DNA of 9,384 nt from an uncultured Lachnospira sp. (GTDB taxonomy: Bacteria; Bacillota; Clostridia; Lachnospirales; Lachnospiraceae), in assembly GCA_900772425.1 (NCBI GenBank), contig CAAHEK010000155.1, forward strand, positions 1 through 9,384. Direction: 5' to 3'. Of the stretch, positions 1-6,570 are shown in pieces; position 1 is the first letter of the stretch; each line of letters begins with the position of its first letter. The position numbers and the translations under genes are program-made. Below the pieces are notes generated by a model. That model was not told where the DNA came from. It was given only the letters and a program-made list of their open reading frames with translations, and searched no databases.

Positions 1-1
1 A

Positions 2-835
2 ACGGGTGATATTTTTAATTCTTATAAAAATAGTAATAATAATATTATTGAAAAGTCATTAAGTGATGCAGTTGATAGTATTAACAATAAAATTAAAGGA
101 TTAAATGAACAGAAAGAGGAACTGGATAAAAAAAGAGAAAAACTTAAAAATGTTTTAATGTCTGATGATATTAATAAAAATAATGATTACAGCCAGAATA
201 ATACATTAGAAATGCAGGAGCTGGATAGACAGAGAATTGCGAGAGATATTCATGATACAGTAGTTCAGAATATGACTGCTTTAATAAGAAAACAAGAATT
301 TATAAGCAGATTAATGGATAAAGATATGAATCGTGCAAAGCTTGAATTATCTTCTTCTATTAATATGATGAAGGATAATATTGAAGAGTTAAGAAATATT
401 ATTTTCGACTTAAGACCAATGGCTTTAGATGATTTGGGATTTAAAGCTGCATTTTTTAATTTATGTGAGAAATTGAAAGAAAATGAACCAATAATATTTT
501 ATACTGAATATGATGGAAAAGATAATATTAATTCTGTTATAGGAATTAATTGCTTAAGAATAATAAGAGAGCTTTGTATTAACTCAATCAAACATTCAGA
601 ATGTTCAGAAATTAATGTTAAAGTTAATGTGTCAGATTCTATGATTACAATAAAACAAAGTGATAATGGAATCGGATACGATTTTGATAAGATTTATAAT
701 TTATTGGGTGAAAATAATAAGACAAATAAAAGCTTTGGAATTGGCATAATTAAAGAACGCATAGAATTAATGAATGGTAAGATTAATTATTGCAAAGATA
801 ATGGCTCTAATTATGTGATAACAATTCCTTTGTAG
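2..835 (+). CDS. DegS-type sensor histidine kinase, 5' end outside window
   Basis: This is the ATP-dependent kinase half of a two-component system of the DegS/NarL-partner class. It autophosphorylates a histidine and passes the phosphate to the regulator encoded next. The frame is open from base 2, so the ATG at 158 is internal and not the start; 278 residues are visible. Visible residues 15-60 are Asn/Lys/Glu-rich and look like a coiled coil, as in the DegS sensor part. The HisKA_3 dimerisation region follows, with the H-box RIARDIHD and phospho-acceptor His84. The HATPase_c domain has an N-box with Glu190 and Asn194, a G1 box DNGIGYD from Asp221, and a GIGI motif from about Gly246. The visible part has no membrane segment, which suggests a cytoplasmic kinase. 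A gap of 124 nt separates it from the regulator gene. The family call is firm; the signal sensed cannot be inferred. Confidence 0.9.
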   Translation, partial: TGDIFNSYKNSNNNIIEKSLSDAVDSINNKIKGLNEQKEELDKKREKLKNVLMSDDINKNNDYSQNNTLEMQELDRQRIARDIHDTVVQNMTALIRKQEFISRLMDKDMNRAKLELSSSINMMKDNIEELRNIIFDLRPMALDDLGFKAAFFNLCEKLKENEPIIFYTEYDGKDNINSVIGINCLRIIRELCINSIKHSECSEINVKVNVSDSMITIKQSDNGIGYDFDKIYNLLGENNKTNKSFGIGIIKERIELMNGKINYCKDNGSNYVITIPL

Positions 836-959
836 GGTAAAGTTTGTTGATATATTTGTATGTTAGTATATTGATAAGATATGGTGTGTAATATATTAAT
901 AATTCTATAAATTGTACTATAAAATATATATTTGTATTAGAAATTGTGGGGGTGCTAAA

Positions 960-1604
960 ATGTTAATTAATATTTTACTTGCAGATGATCATAGAATGGT
1001 CAGAGAAGGATTAAAACAATTATTGGATTTCGAAAAAGAACTTAAGGTTATCGGAGAGGCAGGAGATGGATATGAATGCCTGAATCTTACGAACAAGTTA
1101 AAACCGGATATTGTTTTACTTGATTTGAATATGCCTAATCTTGATGGACTCCAGGTATTAGAAATTATGAAACAGCAGAAAATGGATTGTAAGATTATTA
1201 TTCTTACTATCCATAAGGAAATAGATTATCTTGTTAAGGCATTGGATGTCGGATGCGAAGGATATGTGTTAAAAGATTCAGATTTTGATACGTTAAAAAA
1301 TGCAATTATATCTGTATATAATGGTGATACCTATATAGAACCAACATTAACACCTATGCTTAATGCAAGCCTGGCAGAAAGAGATGTATTAAGAGATAAG
1401 CTTAATGAATTAACAAAAAGAGAAATAGAAGTGCTTAAAATGATTGCAGGAGGTGCACTTAATAAGGAAATTGCCGCAACATTAAATATCAGTGAGAGAA
1501 CAGTTAAAAATCATGTTTCAAATATATTTAAGAAAATAAATGTATCAGATAGAACACAGGCGGCAGTATTTGCAATAAAGAATAATCTTGTCAGTATTAA
1601 GTAA
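960..1604 (+). CDS. DegU/NarL-family response regulator
   Basis: This DNA-binding response regulator of 214 residues is probably the partner of the upstream DegS-like kinase. The receiver domain covers about residues 3-120. It has the acidic pair Asp9/Asp10, phospho-acceptor Asp55 (LLDLNMP), Thr83 and Lys105. A LuxR-type helix-turn-helix follows at about residues 146-210, with the signature LTKREIEVLKMIAGG and the recognition region ISERTVKNHVSNIFKKI. I chose the ATG at 960 because a G-rich Shine-Dalgarno (GGGGG at 948-952) precedes it. The frame continues upstream to 912, but those 16 residues lie before the normal receiver start and are not conserved in the family. Family regulators are about 210-230 residues, so the gene is full length. 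The intergenic stretch 836-959 has several TTGATA and TATAAA-like hexamers but no promoter I would commit to. Target genes cannot be told from the sequence. Confidence 0.92.
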   Translation: MLINILLADDHRMVREGLKQLLDFEKELKVIGEAGDGYECLNLTNKLKPDIVLLDLNMPNLDGLQVLEIMKQQKMDCKIIILTIHKEIDYLVKALDVGCEGYVLKDSDFDTLKNAIISVYNGDTYIEPTLTPMLNASLAERDVLRDKLNELTKREIEVLKMIAGGALNKEIAATLNISERTVKNHVSNIFKKINVSDRTQAAVFAIKNNLVSIK

Positions 1605-1664
1605 CTATCAAGGTAAGAGTCAAGGTAATAGTTAGAATAAAGAAATTAATTAGAATTTTTGGTG

Positions 1665-1705
1665 AGAGAATGTTTCATGTGAAACATTCTCTGTTTTATT
1701 TTATG
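1665..1705 (+). terminator. Possible terminator formed by the first parS palindrome
   Basis: The 13-bp arms 1665-1677 and 1680-1692 can form a hairpin in RNA. A T-rich run, GTTTTATTTTAT, follows directly from 1693. This lies about 60 nt after the response regulator stop codon and is the only terminator-like structure there. With only two unpaired central bases, the real loop must open one or two base pairs. The T-run is interrupted, so termination strength is uncertain. Confidence 0.45.
1671..1686 (+). promoter_or_regulatory. parS-like ParB-binding site 1
   Basis: TGTTTCATGTGAAACA matches the canonical Firmicute parS (TGTTTCACGTGAAACA) at 15 of 16 positions. The only change is C to T in the central CG. 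The palindrome extends outward to 1665-1692, giving 13-bp arms around a TG centre. It lies 67 bp after the response regulator gene. Confidence 0.85.
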
Positions 1706-1988
1706 AAACTATAAAAATACTTGATTTATAAAAGAGATTAGCTTTAAAGATTGATATATCATGACATTAAGAATAAAATATCTTATTTATATACTTGCAC
1801 GGAATAAATGAAAACGAAAATTGTTAAAATTTATTTGATTAAATTAATATATAGTTTGTTAATTTGTTAAAAGTGAAAATTATTTTTATTATACAAAGTT
1901 ATTTGGTCTATTTCTATATTAATATTGAAGAAAGTTATATACATAATAAAATGTTAAAACTACATCTAAGTTAATGTATTTGCAAGAA

Positions 1989-2004
1989 TGTTTCATGTGA
2001 AACA
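1989..2004 (+). promoter_or_regulatory. parS-like ParB-binding site 2
   Basis: This copy has the same 16-mer as site 1 (TG centre, 15 of 16 to canonical parS). Its palindrome is the longest in the array: the arms continue to 1981-2012, 15 bp each, around the central TG. No T-run follows, so it is unlikely to be a terminator. Confidence 0.85.
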
Positions 2005-2235
2005 TTCTTGCATTTAATATAAAAGAAAATAACATTTAGAATGTATTTAATTATATAATAAAGCAGATTTATAAATCTTATTATTCAGATTAATATATAA
2101 GTTTATATTACTAAGTTAATATTCCGCTTTAATCATAATTATTGTATTCATCGTTTTTTAATTGATTTATATTGCTGATTAACATAAGTGTAATTTAATT
2201 TGATATAAATAATAATTTATGCTGCTTATAGAAAA

Positions 2236-2251
2236 TGTTTCACATGAAACA
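2236..2251 (-). promoter_or_regulatory. parS-like ParB-binding site 3, reverse orientation
   Basis: TGTTTCACATGAAACA is the exact reverse complement of sites 1 and 2, so the off-consensus centre now reads CA on the plus strand. It matches canonical parS at 15 of 16 positions. The palindrome extends to 2233-2254. Confidence 0.85.
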
Positions 2252-2453
2252 TTTCATTTAATTAAATATATAAATGTATAAGTGATTACAAAATTCTGAT
2301 TTTATAGTATTCACGGTTACTAATAATATCGCGATAAACATTTATGATAATTGAGACAGACTAATAATAATTATAGTTATAATTATGTATAGAATTAATA
2401 TTAACATTAATAAATAATAAATGCTATTTATTGAAAATTAGGTCAGATATTAA

Positions 2454-2469
2454 TGTTTCACATGAAACA
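2454..2469 (-). promoter_or_regulatory. parS-like ParB-binding site 4, reverse orientation
   Basis: This copy is identical in sequence and orientation to site 3 (CA centre). The palindrome extends only to 2452-2471. It lies just upstream of the candidate parA promoter. Confidence 0.85.
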
Positions 2470-2504
2470 TTTTTATAAAATATTGAAATATATAGTAAAA
2501 TATA

Positions 2505-2533
2505 TGGATAACTGATTTTAATAATGTTATAAT
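2505..2533 (+). promoter_or_regulatory. Candidate parAB promoter
   Basis: A perfect -10 hexamer TATAAT (2528-2533) lies 17 bp after a weak -35 hexamer TGGATA (2505-2510, 4 of 6). Transcription would begin near 2540 and place parS site 5 in the untranslated leader of parA. Such hexamers occur by chance in DNA this AT-rich, so the call rests mainly on position and spacing. Confidence 0.4.
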
Positions 2534-2568
2534 TATAAAGATTTATATTGATTTAAACATATTTGAAG

Positions 2569-2584
2569 AGTTTCACGTGAAACA
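2569..2584. promoter_or_regulatory. parS site 5, canonical centre, next to parA
   Basis: AGTTTCACGTGAAACA differs from canonical parS only at its first base. The inner 14 bp (2570-2583) are a perfect palindrome with the canonical CG centre. It is the only copy in the array with that centre and the closest to parA. It lies downstream of the candidate promoter, so bound ParB could repress or roadblock parAB transcription. That role is inferred. Confidence 0.85.
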
Positions 2585-2674
2585 ATGATAAATATGTTAT
2601 GTAATGTAGAAAAGTTAACGGGCACAAGTGACTTTTGTGATATTAAACATAAAATGTGCAGAAACGAGGATGTT

Positions 2675-3436
2675 ATGGGGAGAATTATTGCAATAGCCAA
2701 TCAGAAGGGCGGCGTAGGAAAAACTACAACTGCAATCAACCTTTCTGCCTGCCTTGCAGAGCAGGGACAGAAGGTACTTGTTGTTGATATCGACCCTCAG
2801 GGAAATACAACAAGTGGATTTGGAGTTGATAAAAATGAAATTGAAAATACAGTATATGAAGTTATATTAAAAGAATGTGATATAACTGATGCAATTATAG
2901 AAGATGTAATAGACAATCTTGATTTATTACCTTCCAATGTTAATCTGGCCGGTGCAGAAATTGACCTTATAGATGTAGATAGCAGAGAATACATTTTAAA
3001 GGAAAGTATAGGAAGTGTACGAGATAAGTATGATTATGTTATACTTGATTGTCCACCTTCTTTGAGCATGCTTACTGTTAATGCGATGACAGCAGCAAAT
3101 ACCGTGCTTGTTCCAATTCAATGTGAGTATTATGCTTTGGAAGGATTGACACAGTTAATACATACAATAAATCTTGTTAAGAAAAAATTAAATCCTTCAC
3201 TTGAATTAGAAGGAGTTGTATTCACAATGTTTGATTCAAGAACAAATCTTTCACTTCAGGTTGTAGAAAATGTAAAGGATAATCTAAAACAGAACATTTA
3301 TAAAACTATAATTCCAAGAAATATAAGGCTTGCCGAAGCACCAAGTCATGGACTACCTATTAATTTATATGACCCTAAATCAAGTGGAGCAGAAAGTTAT
3401 AAATTATTGGCACAGGAAGTTATGGAAAGAGAGTAA
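2675..3436 (+). CDS. parA: Chromosome-partition ATPase ParA (Soj)
   Basis: This deviant Walker-A ATPase acts with ParB and parS in origin segregation, and in Bacillus also in control of DnaA. In the usual model, ATP-bound dimers coat the nucleoid and ParB stimulates hydrolysis. It has 253 residues, the length I recall for Bacillus subtilis Soj. The deviant Walker A motif KGGVGKTT has signature Lys11 and Lys16. DIDPQGN follows at 38-44, and Walker B (VILDCPP) ends with Asp125. I chose ATG 2675 because GAGGA (2666-2670) precedes it and the product then starts MGRIIAIANQKGG, as in homologues. The frame is open upstream to an ATG at 2585 directly after parS site 5. That would add 30 unconserved residues and has no well-placed ribosome binding site. 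It is the first gene of parA-parB-DUF4446-serS. Confidence 0.95.
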   Translation: MGRIIAIANQKGGVGKTTTAINLSACLAEQGQKVLVVDIDPQGNTTSGFGVDKNEIENTVYEVILKECDITDAIIEDVIDNLDLLPSNVNLAGAEIDLIDVDSREYILKESIGSVRDKYDYVILDCPPSLSMLTVNAMTAANTVLVPIQCEYYALEGLTQLIHTINLVKKKLNPSLELEGVVFTMFDSRTNLSLQVVENVKDNLKQNIYKTIIPRNIRLAEAPSHGLPINLYDPKSSGAESYKLLAQEVMERE

Positions 3437-3500
3437 ATAAGCAAATAACAAAATCTTAAATGGTAACATTTGATTGCATAAAGAAAGGATAGAGTTAATA

Positions 3501-4502
3501 ATGGCAGCAAAGTCAACATCAAAAGCAACATCAAAGTCAGCTAAGACAGCCTCGAAGACAACAGTGAATTCTGCAACAAAGTCTAAAGGACTTGGAAGCA
3601 GAAGTAAAGGTTTAGGAAGAGGTATAAATGCGCTGATTCCTGAAGATATAGAAGAACCAAAGGAAGAAAAAGTAGTAGTTAAGGAAGTTGTAAAAGAGGT
3701 AGTAAAAGAAGTTCCTGCTGATACAAAAGTTAAAATTTCCCTTATTGAGCCTAACAGAGATCAGCCAAGAAAGGCGTTTGATGAGGATGCATTAATAGAA
3801 TTATCTGAATCAATAAAGCAGTATGGAGTTTTACAGCCATTGCTCGTACAGAAAAAAGACAATAATTATTATGAAATTATTGCAGGAGAGAGAAGATGGA
3901 GAGCTGCAAAACTTGCTGGAGTTAAGGAAGTCCCTGTTATTATAAAGGATTACTCAACTCAGGAGGTTATGGAAATTGCTCTTATAGAAAATATTCAGAG
4001 AGAGGATTTGAATCCTATCGAAGAAGCATGGGCATATCAGAGACTTATTAAAGATTACAGATTAAAGCAGGATGAAGTTGCAGAAAAGGTATCTAAATCA
4101 AGAGCAGCAATAACCAATTCTTTAAGATTGTTAAAACTTGATAAAAGAGTTCAGGATATGGTTATGGAAGGTAAGTTAAGCAATGGTCATGCAAGAGCAA
4201 TTATAACAATCGAAGATGGTGATAAGCAGTATTTAATAGCACAGAAAATATTTGACGAGAAGTTAAGTGTGCGTGAAGTTGAAAAGCTTATGAGAGAACT
4301 TGATAAGCCAGAAAAACCTGCAAAATCAAAGCCTGAAAATGATTTTGTATATAGGGATATGGAAGAAAAATTCAGAAAGATTATGGGAACACAGGTTGTT
4401 ATAAAAAACAAAAGCAATAATAAAGGAAAAATAGAAATAGAATACTACTCCCAGGCAGAACTTGAAAGAATATATGATTTACTAAAAAAAGCAAATGAAT
4501 AA
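3501..4502 (+). CDS. parB: Chromosome-partition CTPase-clamp protein ParB (Spo0J)
   Basis: ParB binds parS, closes into a CTP-dependent sliding clamp, and recruits ParA and SMC. Residues 1-28 are a Lys/Ser/Thr/Ala-rich extension. They are followed by a doubled KGLG motif (29-32 and 36-39), of which the second leads into the usual ParA-stimulating KGLGRGINAL. A charged linker with three KEVV/KEVP repeats covers 58-72. The ParB/Srx nucleotide-binding domain covers about 77-175, with GERRWR at 129-134 and ENIQRED at 163-169. A helix-turn-helix lies at about 187-212 and a C-terminal dimerisation segment at about 285-333. With 333 residues it is longer than the roughly 280 of Bacillus Spo0J, mostly at the N-terminus. 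I chose ATG 3501, preceded by AAAGGA at 3484-3489; an upstream in-frame TTG at 3474 is less likely. It follows parA by 64 nt. Confidence 0.95.
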   Translation: MAAKSTSKATSKSAKTASKTTVNSATKSKGLGSRSKGLGRGINALIPEDIEEPKEEKVVVKEVVKEVVKEVPADTKVKISLIEPNRDQPRKAFDEDALIELSESIKQYGVLQPLLVQKKDNNYYEIIAGERRWRAAKLAGVKEVPVIIKDYSTQEVMEIALIENIQREDLNPIEEAWAYQRLIKDYRLKQDEVAEKVSKSRAAITNSLRLLKLDKRVQDMVMEGKLSNGHARAIITIEDGDKQYLIAQKIFDEKLSVREVEKLMRELDKPEKPAKSKPENDFVYRDMEEKFRKIMGTQVVIKNKSNNKGKIEIEYYSQAELERIYDLLKKANE

Positions 4503-4529
4503 TATTACAATAGAGAAAGGAATACAAAG

Positions 4530-5090
4530 ATGATGCTGGATATTTTTGGATTGTGCAGTGTAAACATACTTTATGTGCTTATAGGTATGGTTGCTGTAAC
4601 AATTATTTCAATTGTTCTTGCAATAGTTGCAATAGCTAAGTCTTCATCAATGAAGAAAAAATACGAAAGTATGATGGAAGGATCAGATGGTAAAAGCATA
4701 GAGAAAATGGTTAAAGATTACACATCTGATATAAGCGAATTGAAGTTATCTGCAAAGAATAATGGAGAAGCTGTTAAAGACATTTATGAAAAAATGGAGT
4801 ATACATTTCAGAAGATTGGAATTGTTAAATATGATGCATTTCATGAAATGGGTGGTAAGTTAAGCTTTGCATTATGTATGTTAGACAAATGCAATAATGG
4901 ATATGTTATAAACGTAATGCACAGTAATAATGGCTGTTTTGCATATATTAAGGAAATTGTAAAAGGTGAATCTTATATCGAACTTGGTGACGAAGAGGCA
5001 AAGGCAGTAAATAAGGCACTTGCAGGAAGAATGGGCGATGAAAATTTAAGCCAGGAAATAAATGATATGATGCAAAAAGATAAAATATAA
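4530..5090 (+). CDS. DUF4446 membrane-anchored protein
   Basis: This 186-residue protein of unknown function belongs to DUF4446, whose genes are commonly found beside parB in Clostridia. One hydrophobic segment at about residues 9-36 should anchor it in the membrane. A charged, probably helical stretch follows (about 38-85). The conserved C-terminal domain (about 97-165) carries the family hallmarks KYDAFHEMGGKLSFALCMLD, NNGYVINVMHS and EEAKAVNKAL. The start at 4530 is supported by AAAGGAA at 4516-4522; a second ATG follows at once at 4533. The gene begins 27 nt after parB, so co-transcription with parAB is likely. A link to chromosome partition is suggested by position only. The large domain is probably cytoplasmic, inferred from the lysines after the hydrophobic segment. 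Confidence 0.85.
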   Translation: MMLDIFGLCSVNILYVLIGMVAVTIISIVLAIVAIAKSSSMKKKYESMMEGSDGKSIEKMVKDYTSDISELKLSAKNNGEAVKDIYEKMEYTFQKIGIVKYDAFHEMGGKLSFALCMLDKCNNGYVINVMHSNNGCFAYIKEIVKGESYIELGDEEAKAVNKALAGRMGDENLSQEINDMMQKDKI

Positions 5091-5108
5091 AAAAATTTAG
5101 ATTTTTTT
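5089..5108 (+). terminator. Weak A/T hairpin after DUF4446 gene
   Basis: Eight A/T base pairs (5089-5096 with 5101-5108) close a TTAG loop and end in seven T's. With no G-C pair the stem is weak. It may attenuate read-through from parAB into serS, or it may be chance. The 97-nt gap before serS contains no T-box motif. Confidence 0.25.
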
Positions 5109-5187
5109 GTATATATTTACATAATAGCTGGAAATTATTAAAAAAATGGTGCATAATTGCATTGTTAAATCGAAGGAGGATATATAA

Positions 5188-6468
5188 ATGTTAGATTTAA
5201 AATTTGTCAGAGAAAATCCAGACATTGTAAAACAGAATATTAAGAATAAGTTTCAGGATAGAAAACTTCCATTAGTTGATGAAGTTATCGAATTAGATGC
5301 TAAGGCTCGTACAACACAGGCAGAAGCTGATGAGTTAAGAGCGAATAGAAATAAACTGTCTAAGCAGATAGGTGCGTTAATGGGACAGGGCAAGAAAGAA
5401 GAAGCTGAGGAAGTTAAGGCTCAGGTTAATGCAAGTGCTGACAGATTAAAAGAACTTGAGGAGCAGGAAGCAAAGCTTAATGAGAGAATTAAAGAAATAA
5501 TGATGACTATTCCAAACATCATTGATCCATCAGTTCCAATAGGAAAAGATGATAGTGAAAATGTAGAAATAGAGAAATTTGGCGAACCGGTTGTTCCTGA
5601 TTTTGAAATACCTTATCATACAGAAATTATGCAGAAATTCAACGGAATAGATTTAGATGCTGCCGGTAAAGTAGCTGGAAATGGATTCTATTATCTCATG
5701 GGAGATATTGCAAGACTTCATTCTGCTGTGATTTCATATGCAAGAGACTTTATGATTGACAGAGGTTTCACATACTGCATACCTCCATTTATGATTAGAA
5801 GTAACGTAGTTACAGGTGTTATGAGTTTCGATGAGATGGATGCAATGATGTATAAGATTGAGGGTGAAGACCTTTATCTTATCGGTACAAGTGAACATTC
5901 AATGATTGGTAAATTTATTGATACAATTACTCCTGAGGAAGAACTTCCAAAGACACTTACAAGTTATTCACCATGCTTTAGAAAAGAAAAAGGTGCTCAT
6001 GGTATAGAAGAGAGAGGTGTATATAGAATACATCAGTTTGAAAAGCAGGAAATGATAGTTGTTTGTAAGCCGGAAGACAGCAAAATGTGGTTTGATAAAT
6101 TATGGCAGAACACAGTTGATTTATTCCGTTCAATGGATATTCCTGTAAGAACTCTTGAGTGCTGTTCAGGTGATTTAGCTGATTTGAAGGTTAAATCTAT
6201 TGACGTAGAGGCATGGTCACCAAGACAGAAGAAATACTTTGAAGTTGGTTCATGCTCTAACTTAGGTGATGCACAGGCAAGAAGACTTAAGATAAGAGTT
6301 CAGGGTCCTGATAAGAATAAATATTTTGCACACACTCTTAATAACACATGTGTTGCACCACCAAGAATGTTAATCGCATTTCTTGAGAATAACCTTCAGG
6401 CAGACGGAAGTGTTAAGATACCTAAGGTTCTTCAGCCATACATGGGTGGCAAAACAGAAATAAGATAA
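5188..6468 (+). CDS. serS: Seryl-tRNA synthetase, archaeal-like variant
   Basis: This class II synthetase charges tRNA-Ser with serine in the cytoplasm. It has 426 residues, the normal size. The N-terminal tRNA-binding helical hairpin covers about residues 28-105. The catalytic core has TSEHS at 234-238 where most bacterial enzymes have a TAEVP-type sequence. Motif 2 runs PCFRKEKGAHG from Pro262, with Arg265. Motif 3 reads TLNNTCVAPPRMLIAFLEN from Thr383, with the essential Arg at 393. Common bacterial SerRS have an NGSGLAVGR-type motif 3; the version here, with GTSEH, FRKEKGAHG and the ending PYMGG, resembles the archaeal-type branch. The start is clear: AAGGAGGA (5173-5180) lies 7 nt before the ATG. 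It is the last protein gene of the parAB block. A weak promoter (TGGAAA 5129-5134, CATAAT 5152-5157) may give it separate expression. Confidence 0.95.
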   Translation: MLDLKFVRENPDIVKQNIKNKFQDRKLPLVDEVIELDAKARTTQAEADELRANRNKLSKQIGALMGQGKKEEAEEVKAQVNASADRLKELEEQEAKLNERIKEIMMTIPNIIDPSVPIGKDDSENVEIEKFGEPVVPDFEIPYHTEIMQKFNGIDLDAAGKVAGNGFYYLMGDIARLHSAVISYARDFMIDRGFTYCIPPFMIRSNVVTGVMSFDEMDAMMYKIEGEDLYLIGTSEHSMIGKFIDTITPEEELPKTLTSYSPCFRKEKGAHGIEERGVYRIHQFEKQEMIVVCKPEDSKMWFDKLWQNTVDLFRSMDIPVRTLECCSGDLADLKVKSIDVEAWSPRQKKYFEVGSCSNLGDAQARRLKIRVQGPDKNKYFAHTLNNTCVAPPRMLIAFLENNLQADGSVKIPKVLQPYMGGKTEIR

Positions 6469-6536
6469 GTAAAATATAATAAGATAGTAATAAAATAACA
6501 GAAAAGATAATAAAAAGGTTAATGAAAATAAGATAA

Positions 6537-6565
6537 TTGACCGGGGATTTAAAATGTGTTAATAT
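6537..6565 (+). promoter_or_regulatory. Promoter of the tRNA-Arg gene
   Basis: A -35 hexamer TTGACC (6537-6542, 5 of 6) lies exactly 17 bp before a -10 hexamer TAATAT (6560-6565). Initiation near 6572 would give a leader of about 16 nt before the mature tRNA. The neighbouring DNA from 6469 is otherwise A-rich and featureless, with no clear terminator for serS. Confidence 0.6.
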
Positions 6566-6570
6566 CAAAT

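Larger units (their letters stand above)
1605..2584. other. Gene-free AT-rich parS-bearing region
   Basis: This stretch of about 980 bp between the response regulator and parA has no credible coding frame on either strand. A line counted by hand (1861-1920) is 85% A+T. It holds five copies of a 16-bp parS-like palindrome, listed separately, at 1671, 1989, 2236, 2454 and 2569; start-to-start spacing shrinks toward parA (318, 247, 218, 115 bp). A 9-bp direct repeat TCAAGGTAA occurs at 1608-1616 and 1620-1628. A lone 10-bp palindrome TATCGCGATA lies at 2327-2336. One near DnaA-box (TATGGATAA, 2503-2511) was seen, but there is no cluster of such boxes. I interpret the region as a chromosomal centromere cluster. 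Confidence 0.75.

Noticed and set aside
158..160. ATG at 158 as the kinase start
   Set aside because: The frame is open to the left edge with coiled-coil-like sequence in phase, and no ribosome binding site precedes this ATG.
2307..2322. TTCACGG as a sixth, degenerate parS site
   Set aside because: Aligned on its CG centre it matches only 8 of 16 positions; only the left half-site core is present.
1605..2584. AT-rich intergenic region as oriC
   Set aside because: Only one near DnaA box (2503-2511, one mismatch) was seen, with no box cluster, no DnaA-trio-like run and no dnaA gene in the window. The parS array explains the region better.
2585..2674. parA start at the ATG directly after parS site 5
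   Set aside because: No well-spaced ribosome binding site precedes it, and the added 30 residues do not look like ParA. ATG 2675 with GAGGA gives the family N-terminus.
3474..3476. TTG start giving ParB nine more residues
   Set aside because: It would place the AAAGGA ribosome binding site inside the coding region; ATG 3501 is a better start.
4835..4851. CATTTCATGAAATG palindrome in the DUF4446 gene
   Set aside because: Spacing and arms differ from parS, and it lies inside conserved codons (DAFHEMGG), so it is best explained by the protein sequence.
5091..5187. T-box riboswitch before serS
   Set aside because: The gap is only 97 nt, far too short. No T-box consensus (AAGGGTGGNACCGCG-like) or specifier structure is present.
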